A DNA stretch of 64,000 nt from positions 8,184,001 to 8,248,000 of the forward strand of contig NZ_CP072941.1 of NCBI RefSeq assembly GCF_018069625.1, in the 5' to 3' direction. Below are positions 14,874-23,345 of this stretch, in pieces; positions within the stretch are counted from its first letter, which is position 1; each line of letters starts with the position of its first letter. The notes under the pieces are model-generated. The model was given only the letters and a program-made list of their open reading frames with translations. It did no database searches and was not told the origin of the DNA. A program made the position numbers and the translations under genes. Source of the DNA: Streptomyces yatensis. Its GTDB lineage: Bacteria > Actinomycetota > Actinomycetes > Streptomycetales > Streptomycetaceae.

Positions 14874-17800
14874 TCAGCCCTCCACAGCGCAGCAGGAGTC
14901 GCGCCGCAACAGCCGCCCCACCTCCAGCCACTCCTCCGCCGACCGCCCGTGCGGTGCCGCCGCGGCACCGGCCCCCGGGAAGGACTCGACCAGCTCGCGC
15001 CGCTCGTACGGCACCCCACCCCGCAGCACCGACACCGTCCGTACCAGCGCGTCGAAGTCCGTGAAGGGGTCGCCGTCCACGACCGTCAGATCCGCCAGCT
15101 TCCCGACCTCCAGGGTCCCCAGGTCGCGATCGGCACCGAAGGCCCGCGCCGGGAGGATCGTCGCCGTGCGCAGCGCCTCCTGCGGCGACAGCCCGAACCG
15201 GTGCAGGGCGCGCAGGGCCAGATGCAGATGGAGGCCCACCGGCACCAGCGGCTGGTCCGTCCCCAGGGCCACCACCCCGCCCTCGGCCAGAATCCGCCGG
15301 TAGACCCCGATCTCGGTGCCCAGTGTGGTCAGTTGGGCCGCCGTCGGGGGTGTCCCGGCGAGCTGCCGTACGAGCGCGGTGTCCCACGGCGGCATCAGCC
15401 GGGTGACCCGCTCGTCCTCCGCCAGCGAGGGGTCCGCGCCCACCAGGGGCGAGGCCGTGAACGGCGTGGCGATGAGCCGGAAGTCGGAGGTCGCGGTGTA
15501 GATCTCCGCCACGTCCTGCTGGGAGTGCCCGGACGCCGTCGTGGCGTGCCCGTACTCCAGCCGCTGGGTGGCCTGCAGATGCGTCGTCAGGTCCTGCCCG
15601 AGCTGTATGCCCGGTGAGCACAGATGGCTGCCGGTGCGCACCCCGAGCCGCTCATGCGCGAACCGGGCCGCCTCCTCCATGATCCAACCGGGGGCGCGTA
15701 CATACGTCTTGACGAAGTCCCAGTCGAGCGCGGCACCCCGCTCCAAGGAGCGCCGCAGACCGTCCCGGGTGCGATGCGCACGGCCCATGCTGTACGCGAC
15801 GCGCGGCCCGTCCAGCAGCTCGCCGGTGGCCAGCAGCCGCGGCCCGGCCAGGGCGCCCGCCGCGACGGCCTCCCTGAGGCGCGCCTGCTCATAGGCGAAA
15901 CCACCGAGGGAAACGGCCGTGGTGATGCCGTAGGCGAGCTGCAGGGCGGTCTGGCGGCCGCCATAGGTGTACTGCCAGGGGTGGGTGTGGGCGTCCCACA
16001 GCCCCGGGACGACGGTGCGTTCGGAGGCGTCGACGCGCCGCTTCGCGGGCCGCCCGGCCCGGTGGGCCTCCACGGCCGCGATGCGTCCGCCGCGCACCAC
16101 GATGTCCACGTCCTCGCGGACCGTGCCGCCCTTACGGCCGTCACGACCGGCGCCGCCCTCGCCCCCGGTGCCGTCCCAGAACCGTCCGGCATGCACGACG
16201 GTGTCCGCGGGGCGCGGCCGCCGGTGGTCCAGCGGGACGCGGACCGTGCGGGCGGTGCCGCGCTCGACGTCCAGCAGCCGCAGCCGGCCCGCCGACAGAT
16301 ACAGGACGTGGCGGGAGTCGCCGGACCAGGAGGGATGGTCGGCGGCCTCGTCGGTCAGCCGGCGCGGCGCGCCGTCGGGGGTGCCGTCCGCCCGCACCGG
16401 CAGCAGCCACAGGGCGGACTCGACGATGAGCGCCATGTGGCGGCCATCGGGGGACCAGACCGGTCCGGAGTCATAGCGGTCGGAGAGGGAGGTGTGCGGT
16501 GCGACGGCATGCTGCCCCGTCTTACCGGTGTCGGTGTCGATCACCCGGATCAGGTTGTAGCCCTCGCGGAACCGCTGATTCAGCCGGTTGCGATCGCACA
16601 GGGCGACATAGCGCCCGTCGGGTGACCAGCTCGGCCGGCCGGGCAGTCCGCCGGCGCCCATCGGCGCGGCGAGCACCCGTTCCGTACCGGCGTCGAGATC
16701 CCGCAGAACCAGGTTTCCCGACATGTCGACACAGGCGAGCCGCTTGCCGTCGGGGGAGAGCGCCGGATGCACCCTGCCGCCGGAGGCCAGCACGGTCTCC
16801 TCACCCGAGGCGAGGTCCCGGCGGCGCGCGGCCAGCAGCCCGTCGCGGTCGTCGGCGTACACCAGGGCGCGCCCGTCGGGCGTCCAGGTAGGGGCCAGCA
16901 GATACCGGGTGGGGGCCGCCCGTACGACCCGGCGCGGGGCGCGGCCGCCGGAGACATCGGCGACCCAGAGGGAGTTGAGGGCGGCGAAGGCCACCTTACG
17001 GCCGTCAGGAGAGAGCGCGGGCAGATGCAGCCCGCGCACCGGCCGCACCCCGCCACCGTCGAAGTCGTACCGCTTGACGCGATACCGGGGCCGGTTCACC
17101 GGGAGGGTGGCGGAGAAGGGGATCTCCTCGTACGCGACGTCCTTACGGTCGGACTTACGGTCCGACTTACGGCCGGATGCCTCACCGGCTCCGGCTCCGG
17201 CACCGGCACCGGCACCGGCCGCGCCGGAGCGTACCGCCGGGGACATCCGGAACACGCGGAACCGCCCGTCGACGGTGAGCAGCAGCTCGTCCCGCGACAC
17301 CCAACGCGGCGGCACGGGCTGCACATCCCCCGCGATCGCCACCGGTTCGCCGGCCACGACCAGCGTGCAGGAGGCGGCGGGAGCGGCCGTGGTCCGCAGA
17401 TAGGCGAGATGGCCGTCCGCCGACACGGACGGCGTCATCACCTGGGCGTCGGCGGTGGGATCGGTGTGCTCGGCCGTGACCGGCCCGGTGCCGTCGGCCC
17501 GTACGGAGGCGACCGTACGGGCGTTCAGCGTCGTCCCGGCGAGTGCGCCGCGCACGAACAGCACCCGCGCGCCGTCCGCGGACCAGGCGGGGTCGAAGTC
17601 CTCCCAGGCGCCGTCCTGGAGCGGCCCGTCCTGGCCGTCCGCGCCCGTGAGCCGGGTGAGCTCACCGCTGGCCACCTCCAGGACCCAGATCCGGTACGGG
17701 CTGCCCGCCACGGGGTCGCCGCCGCGCTCGGAGGCGAACGCGATCCGGGTGCCGTCGGGCGACCAGGCCGGACCGCGGTCGTCCCACGGACCATCCGTTC

Positions 17801-18248
17801 GCTGCCGCAAACCTGAGCCGTCGGGGCGCAGCGTCCAGATATGGAATCCGCCGCCCCGGTAGGCGCAGACGGCCAGCAGCTTTCCATCGGGGGAGTAGAC
17901 CGGCCGGGTGGGCTCCAGATCGGCCGGTGTGAGCGATATGGCCTCGCCACCCTTACGGGCGACCGACCACAGGACGTTCTGGACCTCGGCGATCATGCGG
18001 TCGCCGGACGGGGAGAGGGTCGCGGCGCCGTTGGTGGCGGCGGTGAAGGAGAGCGAGCCCGGCCGGGCCGGTGCGGCGGCGGCCGTCTCGAAGGGCAGGG
18101 TGGCCGCGGTGGCGGCGGCGGTGCCCGCGGCGGCGGCCTGCAGAAAACGCCGCCGCGACAGGGCGGAGGCGGCTGGGGAGCCGTCCGCCGAGGCGTCTGC
18201 CGAGGCGTCTGCGGAGGCGGGGGAGAGCGAAGCGTCGTGCGTGTCCAA
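14874..18248 (-). CDS. Tat-exported TolB-like propeller/amidohydrolase fusion (1124 aa)
   Basis: A TTG at 18248 follows AGGAGGA. The leader has SRRRFLQ then an alanine-rich hydrophobic stretch, a twin-arginine signal. Residues ~65-700 hold about ten PD40/TolB-type repeats (SPDGK, WSPDGTRIAF, WSPDGRYVAL). Residues ~720-1080 are a metal-dependent amidohydrolase with DAHTHPW, a Lys in DFVKTYVRAP, His in GSHLCS and EYGHAT, and Asp in ALGTDQPLVP. The family hydrolyses amide or ring bonds; substrate unknown. Two low-complexity stretches occur: a repeated Ala-Asp-Ala-Ser N-terminus and an (Ala-Gly)n plus RKSD linker near residue 360. The gene stands alone between a convergent and a divergent neighbour. 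Confidence 0.87.
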   Translation of the reverse strand: MDTHDASLSPASADASADASADGSPAASALSRRRFLQAAAAGTAAATAATLPFETAAAAPARPGSLSFTAATNGAATLSPSGDRMIAEVQNVLWSVARKGGEAISLTPADLEPTRPVYSPDGKLLAVCAYRGGGFHIWTLRPDGSGLRQRTDGPWDDRGPAWSPDGTRIAFASERGGDPVAGSPYRIWVLEVASGELTRLTGADGQDGPLQDGAWEDFDPAWSADGARVLFVRGALAGTTLNARTVASVRADGTGPVTAEHTDPTADAQVMTPSVSADGHLAYLRTTAAPAASCTLVVAGEPVAIAGDVQPVPPRWVSRDELLLTVDGRFRVFRMSPAVRSGAAGAGAGAGAGAGEASGRKSDRKSDRKDVAYEEIPFSATLPVNRPRYRVKRYDFDGGGVRPVRGLHLPALSPDGRKVAFAALNSLWVADVSGGRAPRRVVRAAPTRYLLAPTWTPDGRALVYADDRDGLLAARRRDLASGEETVLASGGRVHPALSPDGKRLACVDMSGNLVLRDLDAGTERVLAAPMGAGGLPGRPSWSPDGRYVALCDRNRLNQRFREGYNLIRVIDTDTGKTGQHAVAPHTSLSDRYDSGPVWSPDGRHMALIVESALWLLPVRADGTPDGAPRRLTDEAADHPSWSGDSRHVLYLSAGRLRLLDVERGTARTVRVPLDHRRPRPADTVVHAGRFWDGTGGEGGAGRDGRKGGTVREDVDIVVRGGRIAAVEAHRAGRPAKRRVDASERTVVPGLWDAHTHPWQYTYGGRQTALQLAYGITTAVSLGGFAYEQARLREAVAAGALAGPRLLATGELLDGPRVAYSMGRAHRTRDGLRRSLERGAALDWDFVKTYVRAPGWIMEEAARFAHERLGVRTGSHLCSPGIQLGQDLTTHLQATQRLEYGHATTASGHSQQDVAEIYTATSDFRLIATPFTASPLVGADPSLAEDERVTRLMPPWDTALVRQLAGTPPTAAQLTTLGTEIGVYRRILAEGGVVALGTDQPLVPVGLHLHLALRALHRFGLSPQEALRTATILPARAFGADRDLGTLEVGKLADLTVVDGDPFTDFDALVRTVSVLRGGVPYERRELVESFPGAGAAAAPHGRSAEEWLEVGRLLRRDSCCAVEG

Positions 18249-18452
18249 CGGTCCTCCTGGAGCAAGGGAGTTGCATGGATCAGGAGTCGATACGCGGTAC
18301 CAAGCCCTTGATCGTTACACCCCCCATGCCCCGGAGGACAAGAGCGCGTCGATGCCCTTGGCTTGCGGGCCCGGCAAAGGGAGAGTGGGCTTCCGTCCGC
18401 ACCACCCCGACTCACACCAGACCCACCAGACCGACTTACACAGACCGACCAG

Positions 18453-18511
18453 CACCACATCGATGTGCACCAGATCGATGAGCGCCAGATCGATGAGCAC
18501 CAGGAGATGAG
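18453..18511. repeat. 15-bp tandem repeat in the leader of the lysophospholipase-like gene
   Basis: Units CACCACATCGATGTG, CACCAGATCGATGAG, CGCCAGATCGATGAG and a 14-nt CACCAGGAGATGAG follow without spacers. The last supplies the AGGAG ribosome-binding site of the next gene. Confidence 0.85.
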
Positions 18512-18516
18512 ACGGC

Positions 18517-19467
18517 ATGTCCGACGGCGGTATCACCCACCGCACCGACCATCTGCCCATGCCCGACGGTGTGCGGGTCGCGACCTACACCTGGCTGCCG
18601 GAGAACGGCGCCCCGCGCGCGATCGTCCAGATCGCGCATGGCGCCGCCGAACATGCCCGGCGCTACGACCGGTTCGCCCGCTTCCTCGCCGCGCACGGCT
18701 ATGCGGTGGTCGCCTCGGACCACCGCGGCCACGGAGCCACCGCCGAGTCGACGGGCGGGTTCGGCGTCGTGGGCGAGGAGGGCGACAGCTGGCGGGCGAT
18801 CGTCTCGGACCTGCGCGCCATCGGCGACCGCGCCCGGGCCGCGCACCCCGGTGCGCCCCTGGTCCTGCTCGGCCACAGCATGGGTTCGATGCTGGCCCGC
18901 GACTGCGCCCAGGAGTACGGCGAGGAACTGGCCGGACTGATCCTCTCCGGGACCTTCCGCTCCCTGCCGGGGAGCGAGACCGAGGAGGCGCTGGCGGGCA
19001 TCGCCGAGGAGATCGCGGATCGGGGCCGGACCGCCCCGTCCACCTTCATCCCCACCCTCTTCGCCTCGTTCAACGACCCGTACGAGTCGGTCCAGGACCG
19101 GACGGGCTTCGAGTGGCTTTCGCGCGACCCGGCGGAGGTGGCCGCGTACGTGGCGGACGAGCGGTGCGGCTTCGCGTTCAGCGCCGGGCTGTCCCTGGAC
19201 TGGGTCCATGGCGTCCGTAAGATCAACGACCCGCGTCACCAGGCCCGTATCCCGGCCGCGCTGCCGGTGCATCTGGCGGTGGGCACCGAGGACCCGTGCA
19301 ACCAGGGGATGACGCTCGTCTACGAACTCCTGGAGGACTTCCGCTACGGCGGCACGCGGGAGCTGAGCTGGAAGGGATACCAGGGGGCCCGGCACGAGAT
19401 CCTCAACGAGACCAACCGGGACGAGGTCCAGCAGGACCTGCTGACCTGGCTGGAAAAGGACCTCTGA
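18517..19467 (+). CDS. alpha/beta hydrolase, monoacylglycerol lipase/lysophospholipase type
   Basis: The 316-aa cytosolic protein has the Hydrolase_4 pattern: HGAAEHARRYDRFARFLA, SDHRGHG, the nucleophile elbow GHSMGS, an Asp in VGTEDPCN and the catalytic His in YQGARHEILNE. Family members cleave mono- or lysophospho-acylglycerols. The ATG follows AGGAG, which is part of a 15-bp repeat. It converges on the transketolase genes with only 35 bp between stops, so it is probably a single transcription unit. Confidence 0.88.
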   Translation: MSDGGITHRTDHLPMPDGVRVATYTWLPENGAPRAIVQIAHGAAEHARRYDRFARFLAAHGYAVVASDHRGHGATAESTGGFGVVGEEGDSWRAIVSDLRAIGDRARAAHPGAPLVLLGHSMGSMLARDCAQEYGEELAGLILSGTFRSLPGSETEEALAGIAEEIADRGRTAPSTFIPTLFASFNDPYESVQDRTGFEWLSRDPAEVAAYVADERCGFAFSAGLSLDWVHGVRKINDPRHQARIPAALPVHLAVGTEDPCNQGMTLVYELLEDFRYGGTRELSWKGYQGARHEILNETNRDEVQQDLLTWLEKDL

Positions 19468-19502
19468 ACCGTGGGCCGCCCGGCCCCGGCGGAACCACCG
19501 CC

Positions 19503-20396
19503 TCAGCGGAGGAAGCCGGAGATCCGCTCGCGCAAGGACGCCGGGTCCAGCCCCTGACCCGCGAGATGCTCGTCGATCGTGCCGTACCGCCGCAGCTCAC
19601 GCCGGGGGATGCCCAGGCCGAGCACCCGATGCGGGCGATCGCCGAGCGCGTCGTTGACGGCGGCGGTCGAGGTGCCCGCGAGATACGGCTCGACGAGCAC
19701 GACATCGCCCGCCGCCCCGGCACCTGCGTGCAGCGTCCGCGCGTCAAAGGGCCGCACCGTAGTGGCGTAGAGCACGGTCACATCCAGCCCCTCGACGGCC
19801 GTGAGCACACTGTCGAGCATGGGCCCGACCGCGATCACCACGCCGCCGCGCCCCTCCCGTACGGTCAGGAAGCGGCCGGGGGCGATGTCCCGCGGGGCGA
19901 GGTTGGAGTGCGCCGACAGCCGTACGTACACCGAGTCATCACCGGCGGCGGCCGCGTCCCGCAACAGGGTCTCGGCCTCGTCCGGATGGCCGGGCACATG
20001 GACGGTCCAGCCGTCGAGCGTGTCCAGCAGGGCCACATCGCCGGGAGCCATATGGGTATAGCCGCCCGCGGGCCAGTCGTATGAACCGGCCGCGCTCACC
20101 AGCACCCCGCCCACGCCCTGATGCCCGAAGTCCAGCTTGACCTGCTCAAAGGGCCGCTCGACCAGAAAGCTGGCGAAGGTGTGCAGAATTGGCCGCAACC
20201 CGGTCAGGGCCAGTCCACCGCCGACGCCGACCAGCAGCTGCTCGCGGATGCCGACGTTGATCACCCGGTCGGGATGCGCCTGGGCCGCGTCCGTGAAGCC
20301 GTCCTTACCGATCTCCGCCAGCACCACGGCCAGCCGGGGGTCGTCGTCGAGAAGGCGGGAGACGGTGGTGGCGTAACGCTCACGCATGGTGTCCAT
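19503..20396 (-). CDS. transketolase, C-terminal subunit (pyrimidine-binding plus C domain)
   Basis: The 297-aa product corresponds to the second half of transketolase/DXS-type enzymes: VLAEIGKDGF, VINVGIREQLLVGVGGGLAL (with the Glu that activates thiamine diphosphate), HTFASFLVERPFEQVKLDFG and the C-terminal domain VVIAVGPML...VLYATTVRPFD. It needs the N-terminal subunit encoded 32 bp upstream to form a ThDP enzyme moving two-carbon units between sugar phosphates. Split transketolases are usually found in specialised sugar pathways rather than as the housekeeping enzyme. GAGAGGA lies 11 bases before the start. Confidence 0.88.
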   Translation of the reverse strand: MDTMRERYATTVSRLLDDDPRLAVVLAEIGKDGFTDAAQAHPDRVINVGIREQLLVGVGGGLALTGLRPILHTFASFLVERPFEQVKLDFGHQGVGGVLVSAAGSYDWPAGGYTHMAPGDVALLDTLDGWTVHVPGHPDEAETLLRDAAAAGDDSVYVRLSAHSNLAPRDIAPGRFLTVREGRGGVVIAVGPMLDSVLTAVEGLDVTVLYATTVRPFDARTLHAGAGAAGDVVLVEPYLAGTSTAAVNDALGDRPHRVLGLGIPRRELRRYGTIDEHLAGQGLDPASLRERISGFLR

Positions 20397-20428
20397 CGAA
20401 GACAGTTCCTCTCACGTGGAGAAAGAAT

Positions 20429-21130
20429 TCAGACCTTGGCCTCGACCCGGGCCACCACGGCATGCGGCCGCCCCGGGTGCGGCTTGGTGTAGGCCTCGTA
20501 CAGCGCCTGGTGATCACGCCCGTCCACGGTCGCCGTGGACCACCCCGCGGCCTCGAAGCGCGCGGCGATGCCCCCGGGCCGGCCATGGGTGGCGGAGGCG
20601 TTGTCGACAACGACCGTGTGCAGCCGCTCCAGTCCGACGGCCCCCGCGTAGGCGATCGCCTCGTGATTGCTGCCCTCGTCCAGCTCGGCGTCGCCGACGA
20701 GCACCCACACCGCCGCCCCGGAGAGCCCCTGCGCCCGCAACCCGAGCGCACTCCCCACGGCCAACGGCAACCCATGCCCGAGCGAGCCACTGCTGATCTC
20801 GGCACCCGGCACAAGCACCCGATCCGGATGGTGCCCCAGCGGCGACCCGTACGCCCCGAACCCCGGCAGCAGCGACTCGGGCAGAAACCCCTTGGCTGCG
20901 AGCACGGCGTAGTACGCCATCGGCCCGTGCCCCTTGGACAGCAGAAACCGATCCCGGCCCGGAGCATCCACGGCCTCCGGCGAGACCCGCAGCACCCGGT
21001 CGTAGAGCACCCAGACCACATCAAGCGTCGAGGTCGCGGCCGGCCCGTGCTTCTCGTCCCCGGTCATCAGACTCATCAGCCGAGGAAGATCGTCGTACCC
21101 CTGTGCGGTGTGAACGTCGGTGAAGGTCAT
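20429..21130 (-). CDS. transketolase, N-terminal subunit (ThDP pyrophosphate-binding)
   Basis: The start is the ATG at 21130; a TTG at 21145 would add five residues but overlaps a likely operator. The 233-aa protein has the N-terminal transketolase core: DRFLLSKGHGPMAYYAVLA, GSPLGHHPDR, ISSGSLGHGLPLAVGSALG and the ThDP/Mg motif VGDAELDEGSNHEA. It forms the enzyme with the downstream subunit and is co-transcribed with it. An inverted repeat immediately upstream suggests specific regulation. No Shine-Dalgarno site is evident, so the transcript may be nearly leaderless. Confidence 0.87.
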   Translation of the reverse strand: MTFTDVHTAQGYDDLPRLMSLMTGDEKHGPAATSTLDVVWVLYDRVLRVSPEAVDAPGRDRFLLSKGHGPMAYYAVLAAKGFLPESLLPGFGAYGSPLGHHPDRVLVPGAEISSGSLGHGLPLAVGSALGLRAQGLSGAAVWVLVGDAELDEGSNHEAIAYAGAVGLERLHTVVVDNASATHGRPGGIAARFEAAGWSTATVDGRDHQALYEAYTKPHPGRPHAVVARVEAKV

Positions 21131-21144
21131 AGACCGAGCCTGCA

Positions 21145-21164
21145 ACTTAAACCAAACTTCAAGT
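21145..21164. promoter_or_regulatory. inverted repeat upstream of the split transketolase
   Basis: ACTTAAA-N6-TTCAAGT (one mismatch), in an AT-rich patch beside a TTGACT hexamer on the minus strand. The geometry resembles MerR- or MarR-type operators, but no such gene is adjacent. Confidence 0.45.
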
Positions 21165-21366
21165 CAACCCCCACTCTCCCTCCAACGCCGCCGCCCCGGC
21201 CCCCACCCGCTAACGCTGGGCAACCACCCCATCCCACCGAGCGACCACCCCAGCTGATCCCGCCGGACTCCCGATCTTCACCCGGGGGTGGCAGCAGCCA
21301 CCCCCTGAGGTGCGGTATTGTTCTTCATGCGCGGTCGGCGAGGGAAAGCCCAAGCCGAACGAGCAC

Positions 21367-21469
<103 letters not shown>

Positions 21470-21471
21470 TC

Positions 21472-22841
21472 TCAGAGATGGGAAAGCGGCCTTTTGCGTG
21501 TTGTAGTGGCTGGTGGTCGCATTGTGGTCGCGGTCGCTTGTTGGGGTCGGGATGCGGTGGGTGAAGTAGCGGTGATGGTGGGGGAGTAGGTCCGTTTCCA
21601 GAGGTGGTGGGGCCGGTTTCGGTGGTCGCGGTGTGGTCGCGGTCGCGGCCGGGGTGGCCAGTGTCGGCGGATGCCACCCGTGTGGCCGGTGTCGGCTTTG
21701 GTGAGTGCTGTGTCGATGGCTTCTACGGCGTCGCGGGCGGCTTGCCGGGTGAGGTGGGAGTAGATGTTGGCGGTGGTGGAGAGGGTGGAGTGCCGCAGGG
21801 TCTTGGAGACGGTGAGGAGGGGGATGCCTGCGGTGATGGGGACGGTCGCGGCGAGGTGGCGCAGGTCGTGCAGGGTGATGATGGGGACTTTGGCCTGGGC
21901 TGCGAGTCGTTTGAAGTGGCCCGGGACCAGGCCGGAGAACAGATCGTCGGGCTTCGGTGCAGCAGGGGTGAGTGGGGCCTGGTGTTGGAGGGCGGTTGCG
22001 ACGCGTGGGGAGATGGCGACCCAGTTTTTGCTGCTGCGGGTTTTGGGGGTGGTGATGACGAGGCGGCTGTTGTTGATGGCGGAGAGGGCGTAGCGGACGT
22101 AGAGGACTTGTTCGTCGAGGTGGACGTCGGTCCAGTGGAGGCCGAGCGCTTCGCCTTTGCGCATGCCGGTGCCGATGAGGACTTCGACGAAATCGGCCAT
22201 CAGGGGGTCGGCATCGTGGCAGTGACGCAGGAATCGGGCGGCTTCTTCTGGTGTCCAGATGGTGCGCTCGGCGGCCGGTGGGCGGGGGAGAACGGAGGAC
22301 TTTGCGGGGTTGTGGACGAGACGGCGTTGGCGGACGGCGTGGCCGAGCGCGCTGGAGAGTGTGGCGAGGCAGCGGTGGAGGGTGACTCGGCCGCGGCCGG
22401 TGTTGAGTTGGGCGCGGGTGAAGCCGGCGATGTGGCGGTAGGCGAGGTCGTCGAGTCTGAGTGTGCCGAGTGCGGGGATGAGGTCGTGGGTGACGTAGTC
22501 GCGGTAGCGGACCAGGGTGGTCGGTTTGAGGGTGAGGGCTTGGCGTCGAGCCAGGTGGTGAGGTAGTCGGCGACGGTCTGGTTCGGATCGGCGTTGAAGC
22601 CACCGGCCTCGCCCTCGAGTAGCCGCCGCAGCGCGGACCGGGCGGCGTCTTCGGAGGGGAAGCCGCCGCGGCGGATGGTGGTGCGTTTGCCCGCAGGCGC
22701 GGGCAGGTCCACGGCGAAGGTCCAGGTGCCATGATCGCGATCGCCGGCGAGTTGGGGGCAGCGCGTGCCGAGCTGGTGATGCTGGGCGTCCCGGCAGCCG
22801 CAGCGCCGGTAGACACGGCCCCGGTCGGCAGAGGAGCGCAT
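21472..22841 (-). pseudogene. tyrosine-recombinase integrase, frameshifted
   Basis: The ATG at 22841 follows GGGAGGCG. The first ~100 residues (MRSSADRGRVYRRCGCRD, later PNQTVADYLTTWLDAK) are in one frame. From ALTLKPTTLVRYRDYV onward the protein continues in another, so one base is missing near 22538-22542. The C-terminal catalytic domain is intact in its own frame with Arg in GTGMRKGEALGL, HDLRHLAAT, LRHSTLSTTANIYSHL (His and Tyr nucleophile). It ends 3 bp from the tRNA-Pro att core, so it is the integrase of the island. Either the element is fixed or the shift is a sequencing error. Confidence 0.85.
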
Positions 22842-23345
22842 GATGATCGCCTCCCGAATGTGGAGCAAAGTGCCGACACACCCAGTTTGAACCGGGTGAG
22901 CTCACACATGCGACCACCCGGCCTGCAGAGCGCGTCTGACCTGCGGTGATCCCTTGTCGCGGCGACAAGTGCGGCGTGGGCCAGCCAGCGTTTGTATGGA
23001 CAGGTTGAATGTGATGGTCAGGAAATAATGTGCCAAGCGGCTCAGGTGATCAAGATGGCGCGACGGTCCTCAGGCGCATCGCCGCGAACATGCTGGTCAC
23101 GCAAATAAGCCAATCGGACGGCGGACCGTCACGCCTCAGTGCCCACCAAGTTCCGCACGTGCTCGTACACGATCAAACACGTCGCTCGTGCGAAGAGGTG
23201 TGGTGGCCAGCCGAAGGCTTCTCGTATGGGCGCTGGGTAGCTTGAAATCGCCCCCAAGCGCCGCGAGGCGCACGAATCACTCTTGACGCTGTGCCTTTAT
23301 GTTGGATCTACTTCGCCGCACATATGAAGATTCTGTGACTCCGGG
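22842..23345. other. 504-bp spacer between integrase and LamG gene
   Basis: No recognisable gene. A 71-codon frame (GTG at 23030, AGGA seven bases before it) exists on the plus strand but has no recognisable motif. The segment is less GC-rich than the flanks and probably carries the promoters of the divergent integrase and LamG/Rhs genes; no clear boxes were found. Confidence 0.4.

Noticed and set aside
23030..23245. 71-codon frame upstream of the LamG gene
   Set aside because: It has a weak AGGA site but no recognisable domain and poor codon pattern; left as unproven in the spacer entry.
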